Source: Harmothoe impar
Taxonomy: Eukaryota; Annelida; Polychaeta; Phyllodocida; Polynoidae
Direction: 5' to 3'
NCBI GenBank assembly: GCA_947462335.1
Contig: OX381715.1
Location: 37,920,650 to 37,984,649, forward strand
DNA: 64,000 nucleotides
Position numbers and translations under genes: made by a program. This document shows positions 1 through 10,639 of the stretch, in pieces (positions within the stretch are counted from its first letter, which is position 1; every line of letters starts with the position of its first letter). The notes beneath the pieces are model-generated. The model did not search any database. It was not told the DNA's origin and saw only the letters and a program-made list of their open reading frames with translations.

Positions 1-77
1 CTAAAGGTCCCTATTTGTATCACAGAGAGAGGGTGCAGAATGAAACTCTATCACCCTAAGCATCAACCATTCAGCAA

Positions 78-149
78 GCCCGGTTAGCTCAGTCTGTAGA
101 GCCTGGCACTGTAGATCCGAAGGTGGATAGTTCAAATCCCTAGTGATCT
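78..149 (+). repeat. tRNA-like sequence (SINE head or tRNA pseudogene)
   Basis: A 72-nt stretch carries a good A-box (TAGCTCAGTCTGTAG) and B-box (AGTTCAAATCC) at tRNA spacing, followed at once by a run of nine T that could stop Pol III. The two acceptor ends do not pair, so this is not a functional tRNA. It may be the head of a tRNA-derived SINE or a decayed tRNA copy. Confidence 0.55.
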
Positions 150-202
150 TTTTTTTTGCATGAAAGAAATAATGGGAAAATCTACATTCATGTAAATCTA
201 AG

Positions 203-291
203 CTTACTATACGCAGACATAGCAGTGTTAAAAGTATAGGATATGTCTATGTTTAATTGGCTACATTAGGTTTGCTAAAGGTCCCTCATGT
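203..291. repeat. diverged copy of the 317-426 snap-back element
   Basis: The arms GCTTACTATACGCAGACATAG and TATGTCTATGTTTAATTGGC are degenerate versions of the arms of the neighbouring palindrome, and the copy ends in GCTAAAGGTCCCT. A further fragment of the same end (CTAAAGGTCCCT) stands at position 1, so at least three copies are clustered here. Confidence 0.5.
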
Positions 292-316
292 CTATCCTGC
301 TTCTCTCTTTGTCAAC

Positions 317-426
317 AGGGACCTTTAGCAAACCCGACGTAGCTCATTAAACGCAGACGTAGTAGTGCTTAAGAGATAGGCTACGTCTGCGTTTAATGAG
401 CTTTTACGTGGTTGCTAAAGCTCCCT
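317..426. mobile_element. 110-bp snap-back MITE
   Basis: The sequence is almost one perfect palindrome. The left arm starts AGGGACCTTTAGCAAACC and continues into GCTCATTAAACGCAGACGTAG; the right arm is its reverse complement with a few changes, leaving a loop of about 18 nt. It has no coding capacity. AAC follows both ends and could be a 3-bp target duplication, but this is weak. Confidence 0.7.
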
Positions 427-508
427 AACAACAACTCTATGTATACATAATATATCATAGTACAGTCACCACTGGTCACAGATCATGTACCTCTCCCAAT
501 ACATGTCC

Positions 509-582
509 CAGTAGGTCAGTCGCTAGAGCACGGCACTATGGGTCTAAGGGTAGCAGGTTCAGTTCCCGAACAGGACAAGCAA
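509..582 (+). repeat. second tRNA-like sequence
   Basis: An A-box-like stretch (TAGGTCAGTCGCTAGAGC) and a B-box (GGTTCAGTTCC) are at tRNA spacing. The acceptor arms do not pair. It looks like the Pol III promoter head of a SINE. A minus-strand B-box (GGTTCGAATCC) also lies near 672-682. Confidence 0.45.
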
Positions 583-699
583 ATGTTGGTTAGTGGTCAT
601 AAGGAATGTATGTGGATGTTTTTGTAAGAATATTTAGAAAAATCACACTAAAACCATTCAGGTCTACTAGCATGGGATTCGAACCCATGCACCCTCTTT

Positions 700-800
700 A
701 ACAGAATCCCGTGATATAACGGGAAATTTTGCTCACAGAATCCCGTGATATCACGGGAATAGAACCCGGGTTATTCCCGGGACTGACCCCAGTTCAACCC
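700..800. repeat. short palindrome cluster (CCCGTGATATCACGGG)
   Basis: AGAATCCCGTGATAT is present twice, and the second copy extends to an 18-bp perfect palindrome (TCCCGTGATATCACGGGA), followed by a CCCGGGTTATTCCCGGG near-palindrome. There is no coding signal. From about 800 to 2030 I see no recognisable feature. Confidence 0.5.
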
Positions 801-2034
801 GTGTTATTCAGGGGGAATTCACGGGAATTTGTTTCCAGGGTAGTCTCTGCGTCCACCACTCAGTTCACCAGAGATGAGTCTGGGGCTATGTACCAACCAG
901 GTATGGGGCGTTCTCTGCCTGCACCACTTAGTTTACTAAAGATGAGTGTGGGAGCATGTACTTACCCGGCCATAAGCTGGTTCTGAGCAACTCTAAGCAC
1001 CTCAAACCTATCAACTCGCAGGTATGGAGCATGCACAGTTAGTGTCTCTGTATGGCTGACCCACCAGAGGTGAGTCTGGGGTTATGTGCTCACCAGGCCT
1101 GCTCCTGGCACTGCGCTGCCCTGATCCTGGTCTCTGACTCTCGATAAGACTGCACTGCTCTGAGAGGTAATCTCTTTGTTACGCTGTGTTGACGCACTGT
1201 AAGTTGGGGCCAGCTTATTGGAAAAGGTGACAGGACGTGGCTACACAAGGAGTTATGTGTTATAGTGGAGTATGTGAGTGGCATTAGTCGAATTACATCT
1301 CTGTATGTATACAGCCAACTTTATCAGCTGGTGGATAATGTATGTTGTTAAATAATGCAAAATGGGTTGAGTCATGACCAAGAATGTGCTAGGAAAGTAA
1401 TGAATCTGGTGGATATGTCGGTACACTTTTCCTGCATCTGCTTGGACCATGGTGCTACAGCAATTGTGAGAATGATTTGGGTCCAGACCCCGCGAGAGTA
1501 CTATGGGGGCTGAAACTGCAGGTTTGGAACATGCTAACAGGAGCCTATATATACAGCCTTATTTTCAGAACATGAGGTAAGACTTAATGTAAATTCTTTC
1601 AACTTCTTAAGTAGTATTCGAACTGAAGGTAATGTTTTCACCTGATGTTCATTACCATCCCACTTGCATTCCGCATGGCAGGTTTCCTGTAACTCACATA
1701 CTTCCTCCCAAAGAAGCAAGGTTGATAACAATTACATAGGTCCACATACAGCTATAGTGAATGTGCCCTGGTCTATTTACCAGGGGCAGCAGCTGCTTTG
1801 ATCATGAGCTTATAAATATAGAAGCCGACTACATACAGAGAGGCCATCTAAGATTGGAGCAGCTCCAAGAACTGCTGCCAGGCATCTACAGAGCTCTACA
1901 GGTGGAGGCAGGCTGGGCCAAATGTCATTCATCAGCTCTCCAGACTTGATTATTAATCCGTGGTATAGTTAGTAGGCCCACAGGGGACTCATAGGGACAG
2001 TCATACTGAGAGGTTATATGGAAGGACTGTGCAG

Positions 2035-2290
2035 ATGGGGGAGAGATGGTAATTAGGATGGCAGCAGAGAGACACATATAGGGAGGGTAAGAGACAAATA
2101 GATAAGGAGAGACAGACAGAAGAAAGGTCAAATAGACAGGGGAACAAGGAGACAGGGAATAAATAGACAGAGAGACAGATAGGCATAAAAGAGATAGACA
2201 GGGACAGCAGAAGATAACAAGGGGAGAAAGAGATGGAAATACAGGGTAGAAAGAAACAAATAGACAGACAGACGGACAGGTAGATCGTGA
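2035..2290. repeat. purine-rich low-complexity tract (GACAGA-like)
   Basis: Imperfect GACAGACA/GAGAGA repeats run through this stretch. Reading frames on the opposite strand are Ser/Leu/Cys repeats made by the microsatellite and are not genes. Confidence 0.7.
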
Positions 2291-2446
2291 GACAAACCAT
2301 GATGCTAACTTCATCCAGCTAAACACATTTAATTTAATTGAGATTACATTGTCTTAATCCTGAGAACTATACAAGATGTGGTTGCAACATTTTACTCTCT
2401 CCAATATCTTCATTCACCTTAATGCAAGCATCTAGAGGATGGCCTA

Positions 2447-2459
2447 TGACCTTTGACCT
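2447..2459 (-). promoter_or_regulatory. DR1-type nuclear-receptor site
   Basis: On the minus strand this reads AGGTCAAAGGTCA, a perfect direct repeat of AGGTCA with 1-bp spacing, the class bound by HNF4 or RXR heterodimers. Further TGACCT half-sites follow within 70 bp. No gene is recognised next to it, so a role is unproven. Confidence 0.35.
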
Positions 2460-2601
2460 CTAGTTTGGATCTGGCTGACCTCTGAGACTGTGCCCAGATG
2501 GTGGTTGACCTTTGAGCTCTGGGGGATCAGCTCAGTTCTTTAGGTAATGTCTAAAGGTAAGGGGATCAGCGGATCTGTACCTGAGGGTCTGAGAGGTGGG
2601 T

Positions 2602-3244
2602 TGTACAACCGTGATCTGCAGTAACTGACGTGATCTGCAGTAATGCAGATAACGGCAGACCATCCAAACGTGATCTGCATCAAATTAACGTGATCTGCAT
2701 CAATTTATGTGATGCAAACAGCCATAATATCTGTATCAAGAGAGCTTGTCCTCTCCCTGATGTTATCTGCATTAAAACATGTATGCCCATATGGTCTTTG
2801 ACTCCGTGTATCTAGAAGTAAATAGCATCATTTATGCAGATGGACATGTAGGGCATCTAGGAAGTATTTTGGGGTTGTTTCGCATTACCCAGCTGTGACC
2901 TGGGGCATCTAGGAAGTATAGACTGGGGATTGTTTCACATTGTCCATGGTCCACTTTGGGTTTTTCTTTCTTAAAAATCACCAAAAAAACAATTTTCCTT
3001 AAAATGGCCAAATTGGTGAGAAAATTGTTGAAAATGACAAAAAGGTCAATTTTCCTAATAATGGTCAATTTGGCAAGAAAAGGGTCCAAAATTCTGTAGA
3101 TAATGGTTGAATGGTTTTAGCAGATCATGTTATTTTGATGCAGATCATGTTACTTGAAATGATTGATGCAGATCACGTTTGGATGGTCTGCCGTTATCTG
3201 CATTACTGCAGATCACGTTAGTTACTGCAGATCACGGTTGTACA
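2602..3244. mobile_element. foldback-type MITE with subrepeated arms
   Basis: Inverted arms of about 125 bp start TGTACAACCGTGATCTGCA. Each arm is built of repeated CGTGATCTGCA-like units; the right arm (about 3121-3244) matches the left with few differences. The centre contains a partial tandem duplication (GGCATCTAGGAAGTAT twice) and an AAAATTG-rich stretch. No transposase is encoded. No clear target duplication was found. Confidence 0.75.
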
Positions 3245-4879
3245 TGAGTTCGGGCATCATGATCAAACATGCAAACCGTAATTCATACAAGTAACATCAA
3301 TGAACTGTTTCTAAATCTAAAAGTTGGTGTTGTAGTCAAATTACATCAATATGTACTAAACAGTCTACTGTTGTTAATATATAAATCTATATGGAATGAT
3401 AGTAAATACACTAGGTAGCACATGAAATAATTCTGGTTCATTTCAAAGGTACTTTATTTTTATGTCCTTGTCCTCGGTCATGCTACTTTGAGTTATTAAG
3501 TTGAAAATATTGCCAATAAACTGTGAACTCGTGCACAGGCTGCTGACTGTGTTCCTAGCTGAAATAGATGATAGAAGATGAGTTCCCAGAGTGTTTACAC
3601 AATCTTGAGGGTTAGATTAAGACTTGGTGAAAGTACATTCACAACTGGGCCAAATCTGGGGAACTCACCAGACCACGGGAAAAAATATTCTCAAGAATAT
3701 CTTGTGTCTTTTCTCGTTTTCATGTGACTTCCCCAGATATGCCTGAGTTGTGAATGTTCAATTCCTGGGTGCTGTTTGGAGGGCTGTATATCAAGGCAGT
3801 CTGTGAGAGTCATCTCTGCACGCCTCAACTCACCAACCTACCCTTCACTCTCCAGCAGATTTCTGGTCTTGTCTAGATCAGAACGCCGGCAATTATCCAC
3901 CAGTGGACAAAAGTGATCTCCAAGATGGCTTCAGGTGCACAGAGATAAGATCCAATCCCACGGGTAGAGCCATGTCCTGTTTGCATCGGGCTCCTGACCG
4001 TGCTGCTATTGTATAAACTATAGTATTAAGGGTGGGTTTCCACCCTCCAGATAATATTATAAAGAAAGGTCACAATAATATTGATATGAAGGGTGCTGGA
4101 TAGTCATTTCCCCGTCTGCTATAACATGTGAAAATGATCAGATTAATTGAGTCTTGTATTTCCAATAACACCAACTCATATTCTATCTTTAATGTCAAAA
4201 TTTGATATTGCATCACCTGCAGGCTAGGACGTGTTATCATTCTAAGTGGGCATGAAATATCAGAGATATTCCTCCTTCTAATTTTCTAATTAATTTGTAA
4301 TAAGACGCTAAAACTGACCTTTAAAGTTGCGGTGGCTAATTTCGATTTTAGTATGAGAATAATGGTGATGTTACGTCATACGTGAAAGTATTAAATGTGA
4401 GCAACTTTTCTACACCAGAATCCACTTATAATGGGTGAAATAATTGATGCCTGACTAGTCATAAATAGGGTAATCAAAATGTCTCTCTTATATTATATAT
4501 ACCACACACAAGGTATCACTAGAGTGTAGTGTGTAGATGATTCCCACTGCAGACACAATAGCTCATTCCCATTCATCTACGTATATAATATATTATATAT
4601 TATGTGCATCGTTCTATAGGCCTCTAACTGGTGTGGATTCTTACCACCACTGTGTGTACACTGACACAGGTGATCAGTTTCTGTTCCAGTTCTGCTATTG
4701 CCACTTAGCTTGTTCCTGTCAAGCTGTCATATCGGGCCATCATCAATTAGCATAGGACTAATATCTGAGATTTCATATGCACGAAAGTAAGTAACACTAC
4801 AATCAGTGATTAGGTGTGTAGTTTGGGTTTATTGTACATTAGGTCTACGATGGTATTGTAGTTGGTCTCTTACTACGGT
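3245..4879. other. AT-rich spacer, no gene recognised
   Basis: The longest open frames are short and without recognisable motifs. TA-rich patches lie around 4490-4600. I see no RNA gene or repeat boundary that I can support. Confidence 0.5.
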
Positions 4880-5570
4880 TGTAACACATGAGATCAAAAA
4901 CCAGACAAGGTAAATTAGACTTTGATATACGGCGACTTTATTTATGAAGGAAACGTTGGTGTATTATTGTACAGGTATAACCATCGGATATACAGGATCA
5001 GAACAGATATATAATACAGTGGGCAACTCTATAGCATAGAGTTGGACCCGGAGCACAGGGTGGTCATGTCACGACAGTCCCAAACCTGACTGACTTCCAA
5101 TGGGGAAGCAGCCGTCTTATATACACCGCTGCGTAGGCCACGTGACCGTACTAGCAGCGCCACCTGTTAGGTTTAGTTATGTAAAACGATTATATAATGA
5201 CTACCGAAGGTAACCGAGGGTAGTATCGGTACACTACCGTATATAACCGAACTAGAAGAGTCGGTATGTGTAACGAACCGAAGATACTAGTTGGATGAAT
5301 GAAACAGTTTAGTATACAATAGAAACCGCGTTGTTTTACATCATAACAACATATAATAGATATACAACAATAACAGTTAGACTAATAATCAAACCCGTTA
5401 CAGTATGTACCTAGTACCCTACCCAGCTCTCTCTGACTGGATAGTAGCGTGTGCCCCTTATATACAATAGGGTGGTGCAGCGCCACTGGTGGTGGGTGTA
5501 GGTACTAGGTAGCAGGTGTTTGTGTGCTTTGTCCTCGGCTTGTATGCCGGAACAAAGCAATCGTATATGA
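4880..5570 (-). repeat. possible solo LTR modules
   Basis: Read on the minus strand, two modules each carry TGTATATAAG (around 5113-5121 and 5456-5464) with a GTGGCGCTGC motif upstream. The left module has AATAAA about 180 bp downstream and ends GTGTTACA at 4880, like the TTACA 3' ends of the two LTR elements in this window. The outer 5' ends and target duplications could not be fixed, so this is tentative. Confidence 0.3.
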
Positions 5571-5918
5571 TATTCTTGGTCAATTAATAGCGGTTTGAGC
5601 CTTCATAATATCACAAAGCTATGGTGTGTGAGTGCTGGGTCCCTGCCTAAGTCTCATGATATATTGTGATCTCAGAACTAACATGACCGCGCATACGGAG
5701 CTATCTGAGATATCGCTATACAAGTGGGAGCATGTCTGAGATAGTGGCCCATGGTTGTGTTTCTCAAACAAAGCTGTGGATATGTCTGTTATTACATGAT
5801 CTTACATTCAAGCACTTGTAATAAACGATACTTTGTATCTTTATGATATTGGTAGAGTATCAATTAAAGAACAAAGTCGACACAGTTCGGATCAAGTGTT
5901 ACAGGTTGCAATATCAGG

Positions 5919-5924
5919 TTTATT
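5919..5924 (-). terminator. polyadenylation signal AATAAA in the LTR
   Basis: A canonical AATAAA on the minus strand lies about 146 bp downstream of the LTR TATA box and about 100 bp before the LTR end, the expected place for 3' end formation of the element RNA. Confidence 0.65.
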
Positions 5925-6069
5925 CAGAAAACCTAGACAAGCAGGCACTAAGTGTGCGAACTCCCTATAGAGTTCGGAACGGGTCAGTAGGCTAAGCAGC
6001 CGATATGATCACAGGGTCTCCTCTGCCAGCGTGGCTCAGAGTAACCGACGAGTACCGTCAGATGCCGGG

Positions 6070-6077
6070 TATATATA
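6070..6077 (-). promoter_or_regulatory. LTR TATA box
   Basis: TATATATA within the 3' LTR, reading CCTATATATACC on the minus strand. The equivalent segment is missing from the 5' LTR, so only the wrong end of this copy keeps the core promoter. Confidence 0.65.
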
Positions 6078-6255
6078 GGCAGCCAGCCTGCGTGCGCACA
6101 CGCAGACCGGAAGCCTATAGCGACCTCTGTCCATACCCCAAGCCCGGGGTAGGTGTCGCCACCTACCGTCGGACTGAAGGGTTCGGACTGAGCTCGCAAC
6201 ACAGCATCCAACAGCACTCGTCATATAACAACCCCGTATAACCCTAGCCCCTACA

Positions 6256-6267
6256 CTACCCCCTACC
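6256..6267 (-). other. polypurine tract
   Basis: GGTAGGGGGTAG on the minus strand directly abuts the TG of the 3' LTR, the position of the plus-strand DNA primer in LTR retrotransposons. Confidence 0.65.
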
Positions 6268-7126
6268 AGATAATAACCGGGAGGTAAATAATTAAGGTTA
6301 TAGTCCGAAAACACTTCGGACTGGCATTATCTTATAAATACCACCTTAGGGGTTTATTAAAGTTATACCTTACAAACAATATGACGTTACTGTTGAACAC
6401 AAAAAGGTATTAATTACACACATATCTACATATATAGACCGTAATTAAAATTACGCCCCATTCCCTAGGATAGATGGAGTTAATCTATACATATAGTATA
6501 CACAACACTTGAAAAAGTACAATATCACAGTAAAAAATTTCGTCCCTTCAGGACCCCGAGCTAATTACACTCGTAATGAATAATACTTATAAGTGATAAA
6601 CACTATCACTTCTTTTAAGGTTTTAGAAACATATTAAAGTATTATTACAAAAAGACATCATACGTGATTTTATAGCGAAGATCCGGATCCTCTGTTGATG
6701 ATGTTGCATTCCGCCCGGCTTTCAGAACCTACTTCATTCAGCTCCTACTCACCGGAACGAGAAAGTTCATAGCTCATGCTCGGGAGCTTATAGTAGTATA
6801 AAAAAATTCCAAGTCCTGCCTCCAGGCGATCTTCGGACTTATAATTAGGAGCACTCGGTCCTGATATATATAGTTTATATAAAAAAACATCTCGTATCGG
6901 ATCCATGGTGGTAGCGTACTCCTGTCCCGAGCTTTGATCTCTCTCCGGATCTCCTCGTCCTCCTCCGTCCGTTCTGCCTGGCAGACTGCCTCCTTGCGTA
7001 GCCAGCCTGCCGCTTCTTTTCGTCCGGATACTTGTACACCCTATCGCAGGGTGTTTTTAGCCTGTAGGGGTGGTATACTTAAAATACCCCCCCTTCTTCT
7101 AGATCGGATCCTAAGATAGGATAATC
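6268..7126 (-). other. 3' untranslated region of the Ty3 element
   Basis: About 860 bp between the ORF3 stop and the polypurine tract. It is AT-richer than the coding part, with no open frame of note and no sign of an env gene. Confidence 0.5.
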
Positions 7127-10100
7127 CTATCCGGACTCCGAGTCGTCTTTAGGGCTCGACTTGGCCGCAGCCTCCTCGTCCTCAGAGTCTGACGCAGCTT
7201 CCGCCAGAGTCAGCTCCTGGAGCCAGAGCTCGATTTGAGCCCGAGTCCCATCCCATTCGTGCATCTCGTGCGCGAAACAGTCTCTGAACCTGCGACGTTC
7301 GTGGTCCAGTTTCTCCTCGGCGTTCTTGACAGCCAGCTTCTGCTTTTTCCTTTCGGATTTAGCAGCAACTCGTTCAGTCCGAGCATTTTCACGCTCCTCC
7401 TGAACCGACTCCATGGCCGCTGCTTTCTGAGTAGCGACTTCACTCCGGTGGAGATGATGCACCGTGTCCAGGGACAACATCGCCACCTCCTGACTTAGGC
7501 CAGTAAGCAATCGGTGGAAGTTATCCTGCCACCGGTCGAAGGCCTCCTGTCCGGCTTCGTAGGACTTGAAGTCGGCGGGAGGAAACGTGGGAGGGCCCCT
7601 TAGTCGCAAGACTAAGTGCCCCTCCTCCGGAGTCTCCTGTGGGGGATCCGGAGTCTGTGTTGGCTTCGGCTTTTGCTTCACCGAAGCCTTGGTCTTCCCG
7701 GTCTGGGTGAGAGTCTGTGACTCCCCTCCCGGAACCAAATCCAGATTGGGGAATTCGTCAACGAACGACCCCCCCGTACTGGAGTTCGGATCCTCCGGAC
7801 TAGGCCGAGGTGGCCTGCCCTGGGGGCCCGACTTCCAGTCGGTCGTGCGAGAGGTAAATGCCGGACCTTTGTACCCCGGATCTGCCTTCTCCATAACGGA
7901 TTGCCTTTCATCCGTTTTCTGTTTCTTCGGGTCGGTGGGCTCTGAGGACCCGTTGGGTCGTTTCGGAGCTCGCCGCTTCCGCGTACTGGTACGCTGCTGG
8001 TACTCTTCGAATTCATCGTAGAGTTCGCCCTCCGGAATATGGAGATACGTGCGATCCGGGTTTACCTTGTAGAAGACCCGCACCTTCCCTTTCTCGTTGG
8101 TGCCAAAATCCACCTCGAGGTTGTCATTCTTGTCTACTAGGGTCCCAAAATGGGAGTAGACTTCTGCGTGAGCGGTCCGAATGCGTTCCGCTGCGGTCTC
8201 CAGAGCCAAGCTATGGAACTTGGCAAGGTGTCGAATGATGTCTGCTCTGGTGTAGAACAGACCACCATTCGGACAACCCTTGCTGCCCTTCGAATCTAAA
8301 CTCAGGCAGTCATATCGCATGAAATGACGTACATGATGGCGGGTAACATGCCTTGCATACCGAACCTTGGTAGGCCAAGTTCGGGGTTTCTCCAGGGTCT
8401 CATCGATGTCAAGACAAGCTTTGAATGGGCACTTACTAAATGAATGCCATCTAGACATTGCCCATGCCAACTTTGCCTTCTGAAGGAGCGAATGGTATTT
8501 GGTGCTACCAGTTCGGACCTTCTCCAGCAATTCGAAGTGGTACAGCTGTACCGACTTGTCTAGAGGATCAGGTTTGATCCATTCTTCGTCGTCGGAGAGA
8601 CCGTCAGGACCCACTTCCTCCGGAAGCTTTGATGACCGCTTATCTTTAACACAGTCATTTACACACATGGGTTTAAAGAACTGAAACCCACTAGCGGCAT
8701 TGGCTCGGAGTGCAGTCCGGACCAATTCCTGCAGTTCGTTGTCCGGGATTGTGTTCTTGTCCAATCCCTTCAGAACTTCATCTACCTCTTCAGGGGATTG
8801 ACCCGCATTCAGAGATGTCAACCGGATGGTCTCCCGTAGGTATTGATGCCTACGACTGGCCTTCTCCATCCGACTAGTGTCAGCAGTCCTAGTCGCAGCT
8901 GTGCTCTGTTGGACAATCTCTTCCTCCAGAGTATCATTAAGAATAGACTCGTTAGTCTTTTTCTCCATGTTCCGGGCCAGCCTCATGGCGGGCGTCAGCT
9001 GTCGCCTTTTCTCCCTCCTATTATGCACGACCTTGAATTCGTCTGCGAGTAGCATCTCGTATTCAAGGGCCGCGATAAGTTCGGGGCGTCCTTCTGTCTC
9101 AGCAACCAAGCGAGCTGTAGCCGCCGATTCACTGAGGCCTTGCATTGCAGCCGTCACGTAGGCCGGGAACCAGGTCGGAAACCGGTCGGACAGAATGTCC
9201 AGGCCCCGGAAGGTTCTCATCTGGACCAAGTCAAACGACCTGATCTCCTCCTTGCTCATCTGTGCGATGATGGCTCCTCGTAGCAGGGATGGGACGTCGG
9301 CGTCCTCTTTATCCCATACTTCATGTTGGACTGGGGGGATTATCGGTACCCCCGATCCACCTGAACCACCGCCTGCAGCTTGGTCCAGTTTACCGGCCTC
9401 ATCCGAAGTATCCATATGGGATGGCTCCAGACGGGGCTCGGCAGGCTGGTGAGGAGTCTCCACTCGGACGGGGGTTGCTCCTGGAGGAGGCCTCTCCACC
9501 CGAACGGGTACTTCTCTTCTTTGCTCCACTGGAGCCGGTAGCTGGAAGGTGATGCCGGACAGCACCTCCTGCACAACTTTGACCGTATGAGCTGCGGATG
9601 ATGTATCCATAGTCTCCTCGGTCCTAGTTTCAGTTGGGTGAGTTGTCGTTTTCGGACGAGCTCCCCCGTGCCCGGACGTACCAGCCATGGCTGCGGCCGT
9701 AGCGGCCACTGCAGAGCAGTTGTCCAACTCTCGCGAGAAGGACAACACATCCACGGCTGACGTCGGAGCAGCTGACGTTCCAGCTGCTTTACTGGTATCC
9801 TTTTCCTTGCTAGGGATCGGGATGTTTGACTTGGTAGGGCCCGGAGTCTTGACAGCCTGAGTGCTGCCGGACGTCTGTCCCTTCTTCTTCTGGTCCTTAG
9901 CCGCTGGCTTCGGATCAGTTTTCTTTTGATCCTTTGGCACCTTTGGAGTCGGAGCCTTGGGAGTGACCGTCTTCGGATCCTTGGTTACCGTGGCAGTGGC
10001 AACCTTCGGATCCGCTTTCTTAGTACCCTGGGTACTAGGCTTCTTCGGATCGGGCTTTTTAGGCTCGTCCTTTCCCGGAGGCTTCTTTCCAACACCTACG

Positions 10101-10582
10101 TGTTTAAGAGCCTTGGTACTAACCTTACCATCGGCCGACCGGGACCGATCTCGGGTAGCACCCTTACCACCGCGCGTCCTCGGACGTGAAGTGTCGGAGT
10201 CGCTGTCGCCTCCCATAGACAGTTTCCGTGTAACTGTCTTCTTGAGGCTGGGCGAAATGCTCAGACTGCACATCCGAGAGAGATGTCCAGTCGACTCGGA
10301 GGGGTTCGACTCTACTGCACTGTAGGCGATCCCTCGCAACATTCCGGAGTCCTCGCTGCCCTCGGGTGACGGAGACTTCCGAATCGGTGACACGATCGGA
10401 TCCACACGTAGTTCCGACAGAGTCTGGCTAAGCTCATCACCACTGGGGCTCTGAGCATCCATGTGCTCCTCGGTGGCGGATGCCACCTCGGAGTGACCGG
10501 AGAGTTCGGACTGGCGGAGCTGCTGCTCGGCCATCCTCACTTCTTCAAGTGTCTTGCGACGGGAGTTTGACGGGGAAAACAC
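7127..10582 (-). CDS. ORF3, large accessory nucleoprotein of the Ty3 element
   Basis: A 1151-residue ORF on the element's coding strand, in the place env takes in retrovirus-like elements. I see no signal peptide, no membrane segment and no fusion-protein features, so it is not an envelope. Seen in order: a Ser-rich acidic N-terminus; a strongly basic Lys/Pro/Thr region at about 130-260; a predicted helical middle; around residues 716-795 a Cys/His cluster with two C2H2-like units of unusual spacing (CPFKAC...HVTRH and C-x10-C-x14-H-x4-H); a helical, charged, coiled-coil-like segment at about 1040-1127; and an acidic Asp/Glu/Ser tail. A nucleic-acid- or chromatin-binding role is inference. 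It begins 536 bp after pol, with its own promoter-like motifs upstream. It could be a captured host gene. The ORF has no internal stops, which suggests recent selection or youth. Confidence 0.75.
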   Translation of the reverse strand: MFSPSNSRRKTLEEVRMAEQQLRQSELSGHSEVASATEEHMDAQSPSGDELSQTLSELRVDPIVSPIRKSPSPEGSEDSGMLRGIAYSAVESNPSESTGHLSRMCSLSISPSLKKTVTRKLSMGGDSDSDTSRPRTRGGKGATRDRSRSADGKVSTKALKHVGVGKKPPGKDEPKKPDPKKPSTQGTKKADPKVATATVTKDPKTVTPKAPTPKVPKDQKKTDPKPAAKDQKKKGQTSGSTQAVKTPGPTKSNIPIPSKEKDTSKAAGTSAAPTSAVDVLSFSRELDNCSAVAATAAAMAGTSGHGGARPKTTTHPTETRTEETMDTSSAAHTVKVVQEVLSGITFQLPAPVEQRREVPVRVERPPPGATPVRVETPHQPAEPRLEPSHMDTSDEAGKLDQAAGGGSGGSGVPIIPPVQHEVWDKEDADVPSLLRGAIIAQMSKEEIRSFDLVQMRTFRGLDILSDRFPTWFPAYVTAAMQGLSESAATARLVAETEGRPELIAALEYEMLLADEFKVVHNRREKRRQLTPAMRLARNMEKKTNESILNDTLEEEIVQQSTAATRTADTSRMEKASRRHQYLRETIRLTSLNAGQSPEEVDEVLKGLDKNTIPDNELQELVRTALRANAASGFQFFKPMCVNDCVKDKRSSKLPEEVGPDGLSDDEEWIKPDPLDKSVQLYHFELLEKVRTGSTKYHSLLQKAKLAWAMSRWHSFSKCPFKACLDIDETLEKPRTWPTKVRYARHVTRHHVRHFMRYDCLSLDSKGSKGCPNGGLFYTRADIIRHLAKFHSLALETAAERIRTAHAEVYSHFGTLVDKNDNLEVDFGTNEKGKVRVFYKVNPDRTYLHIPEGELYDEFEEYQQRTSTRKRRAPKRPNGSSEPTDPKKQKTDERQSVMEKADPGYKGPAFTSRTTDWKSGPQGRPPRPSPEDPNSSTGGSFVDEFPNLDLVPGGESQTLTQTGKTKASVKQKPKPTQTPDPPQETPEEGHLVLRLRGPPTFPPADFKSYEAGQEAFDRWQDNFHRLLTGLSQEVAMLSLDTVHHLHRSEVATQKAAAMESVQEERENARTERVAAKSERKKQKLAVKNAEEKLDHERRRFRDCFAHEMHEWDGTRAQIELWLQELTLAEAASDSEDEEAAAKSSPKDDSESG

Positions 10583-10639
10583 TTAGTTCCCCGTCTCCCT
10601 CTTTGTCTTAGACGGACCAGGAAAGAGTACTCACAGTTC

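Larger units (their letters stand above)
5817..6255 (-). repeat. 3' LTR, complete (439 bp)
   Basis: On the minus strand it begins TGTAGGGGCTAGGG and ends TTATTACA. It contains a TATA box at 6070-6077 and AATAAA at 5919-5924, giving a normal U3-R-U5 layout. Positions 6086-6255 are identical to 17999-18168. The 5-bp inverted termini TGTAR/YTACA are typical of LTRs. Confidence 0.85.

Noticed and set aside
1925..2326. Minus-strand frames rich in Cys, Leu, Ser and Val (also 46379-46779)
   Set aside because: They translate GACAGA-type microsatellites; composition alone explains them.
7566..8021. Plus-strand frames of 100-200 codons opposite ORF3, pol and gag
   Set aside because: They are shadows of the minus-strand coding frames, which carry all domain motifs.
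7127..10582. ORF3 as an envelope gene (errantivirus-like element)
   Set aside because: No signal peptide, membrane segment, cleavage site or cysteine pattern of a surface protein is visible.
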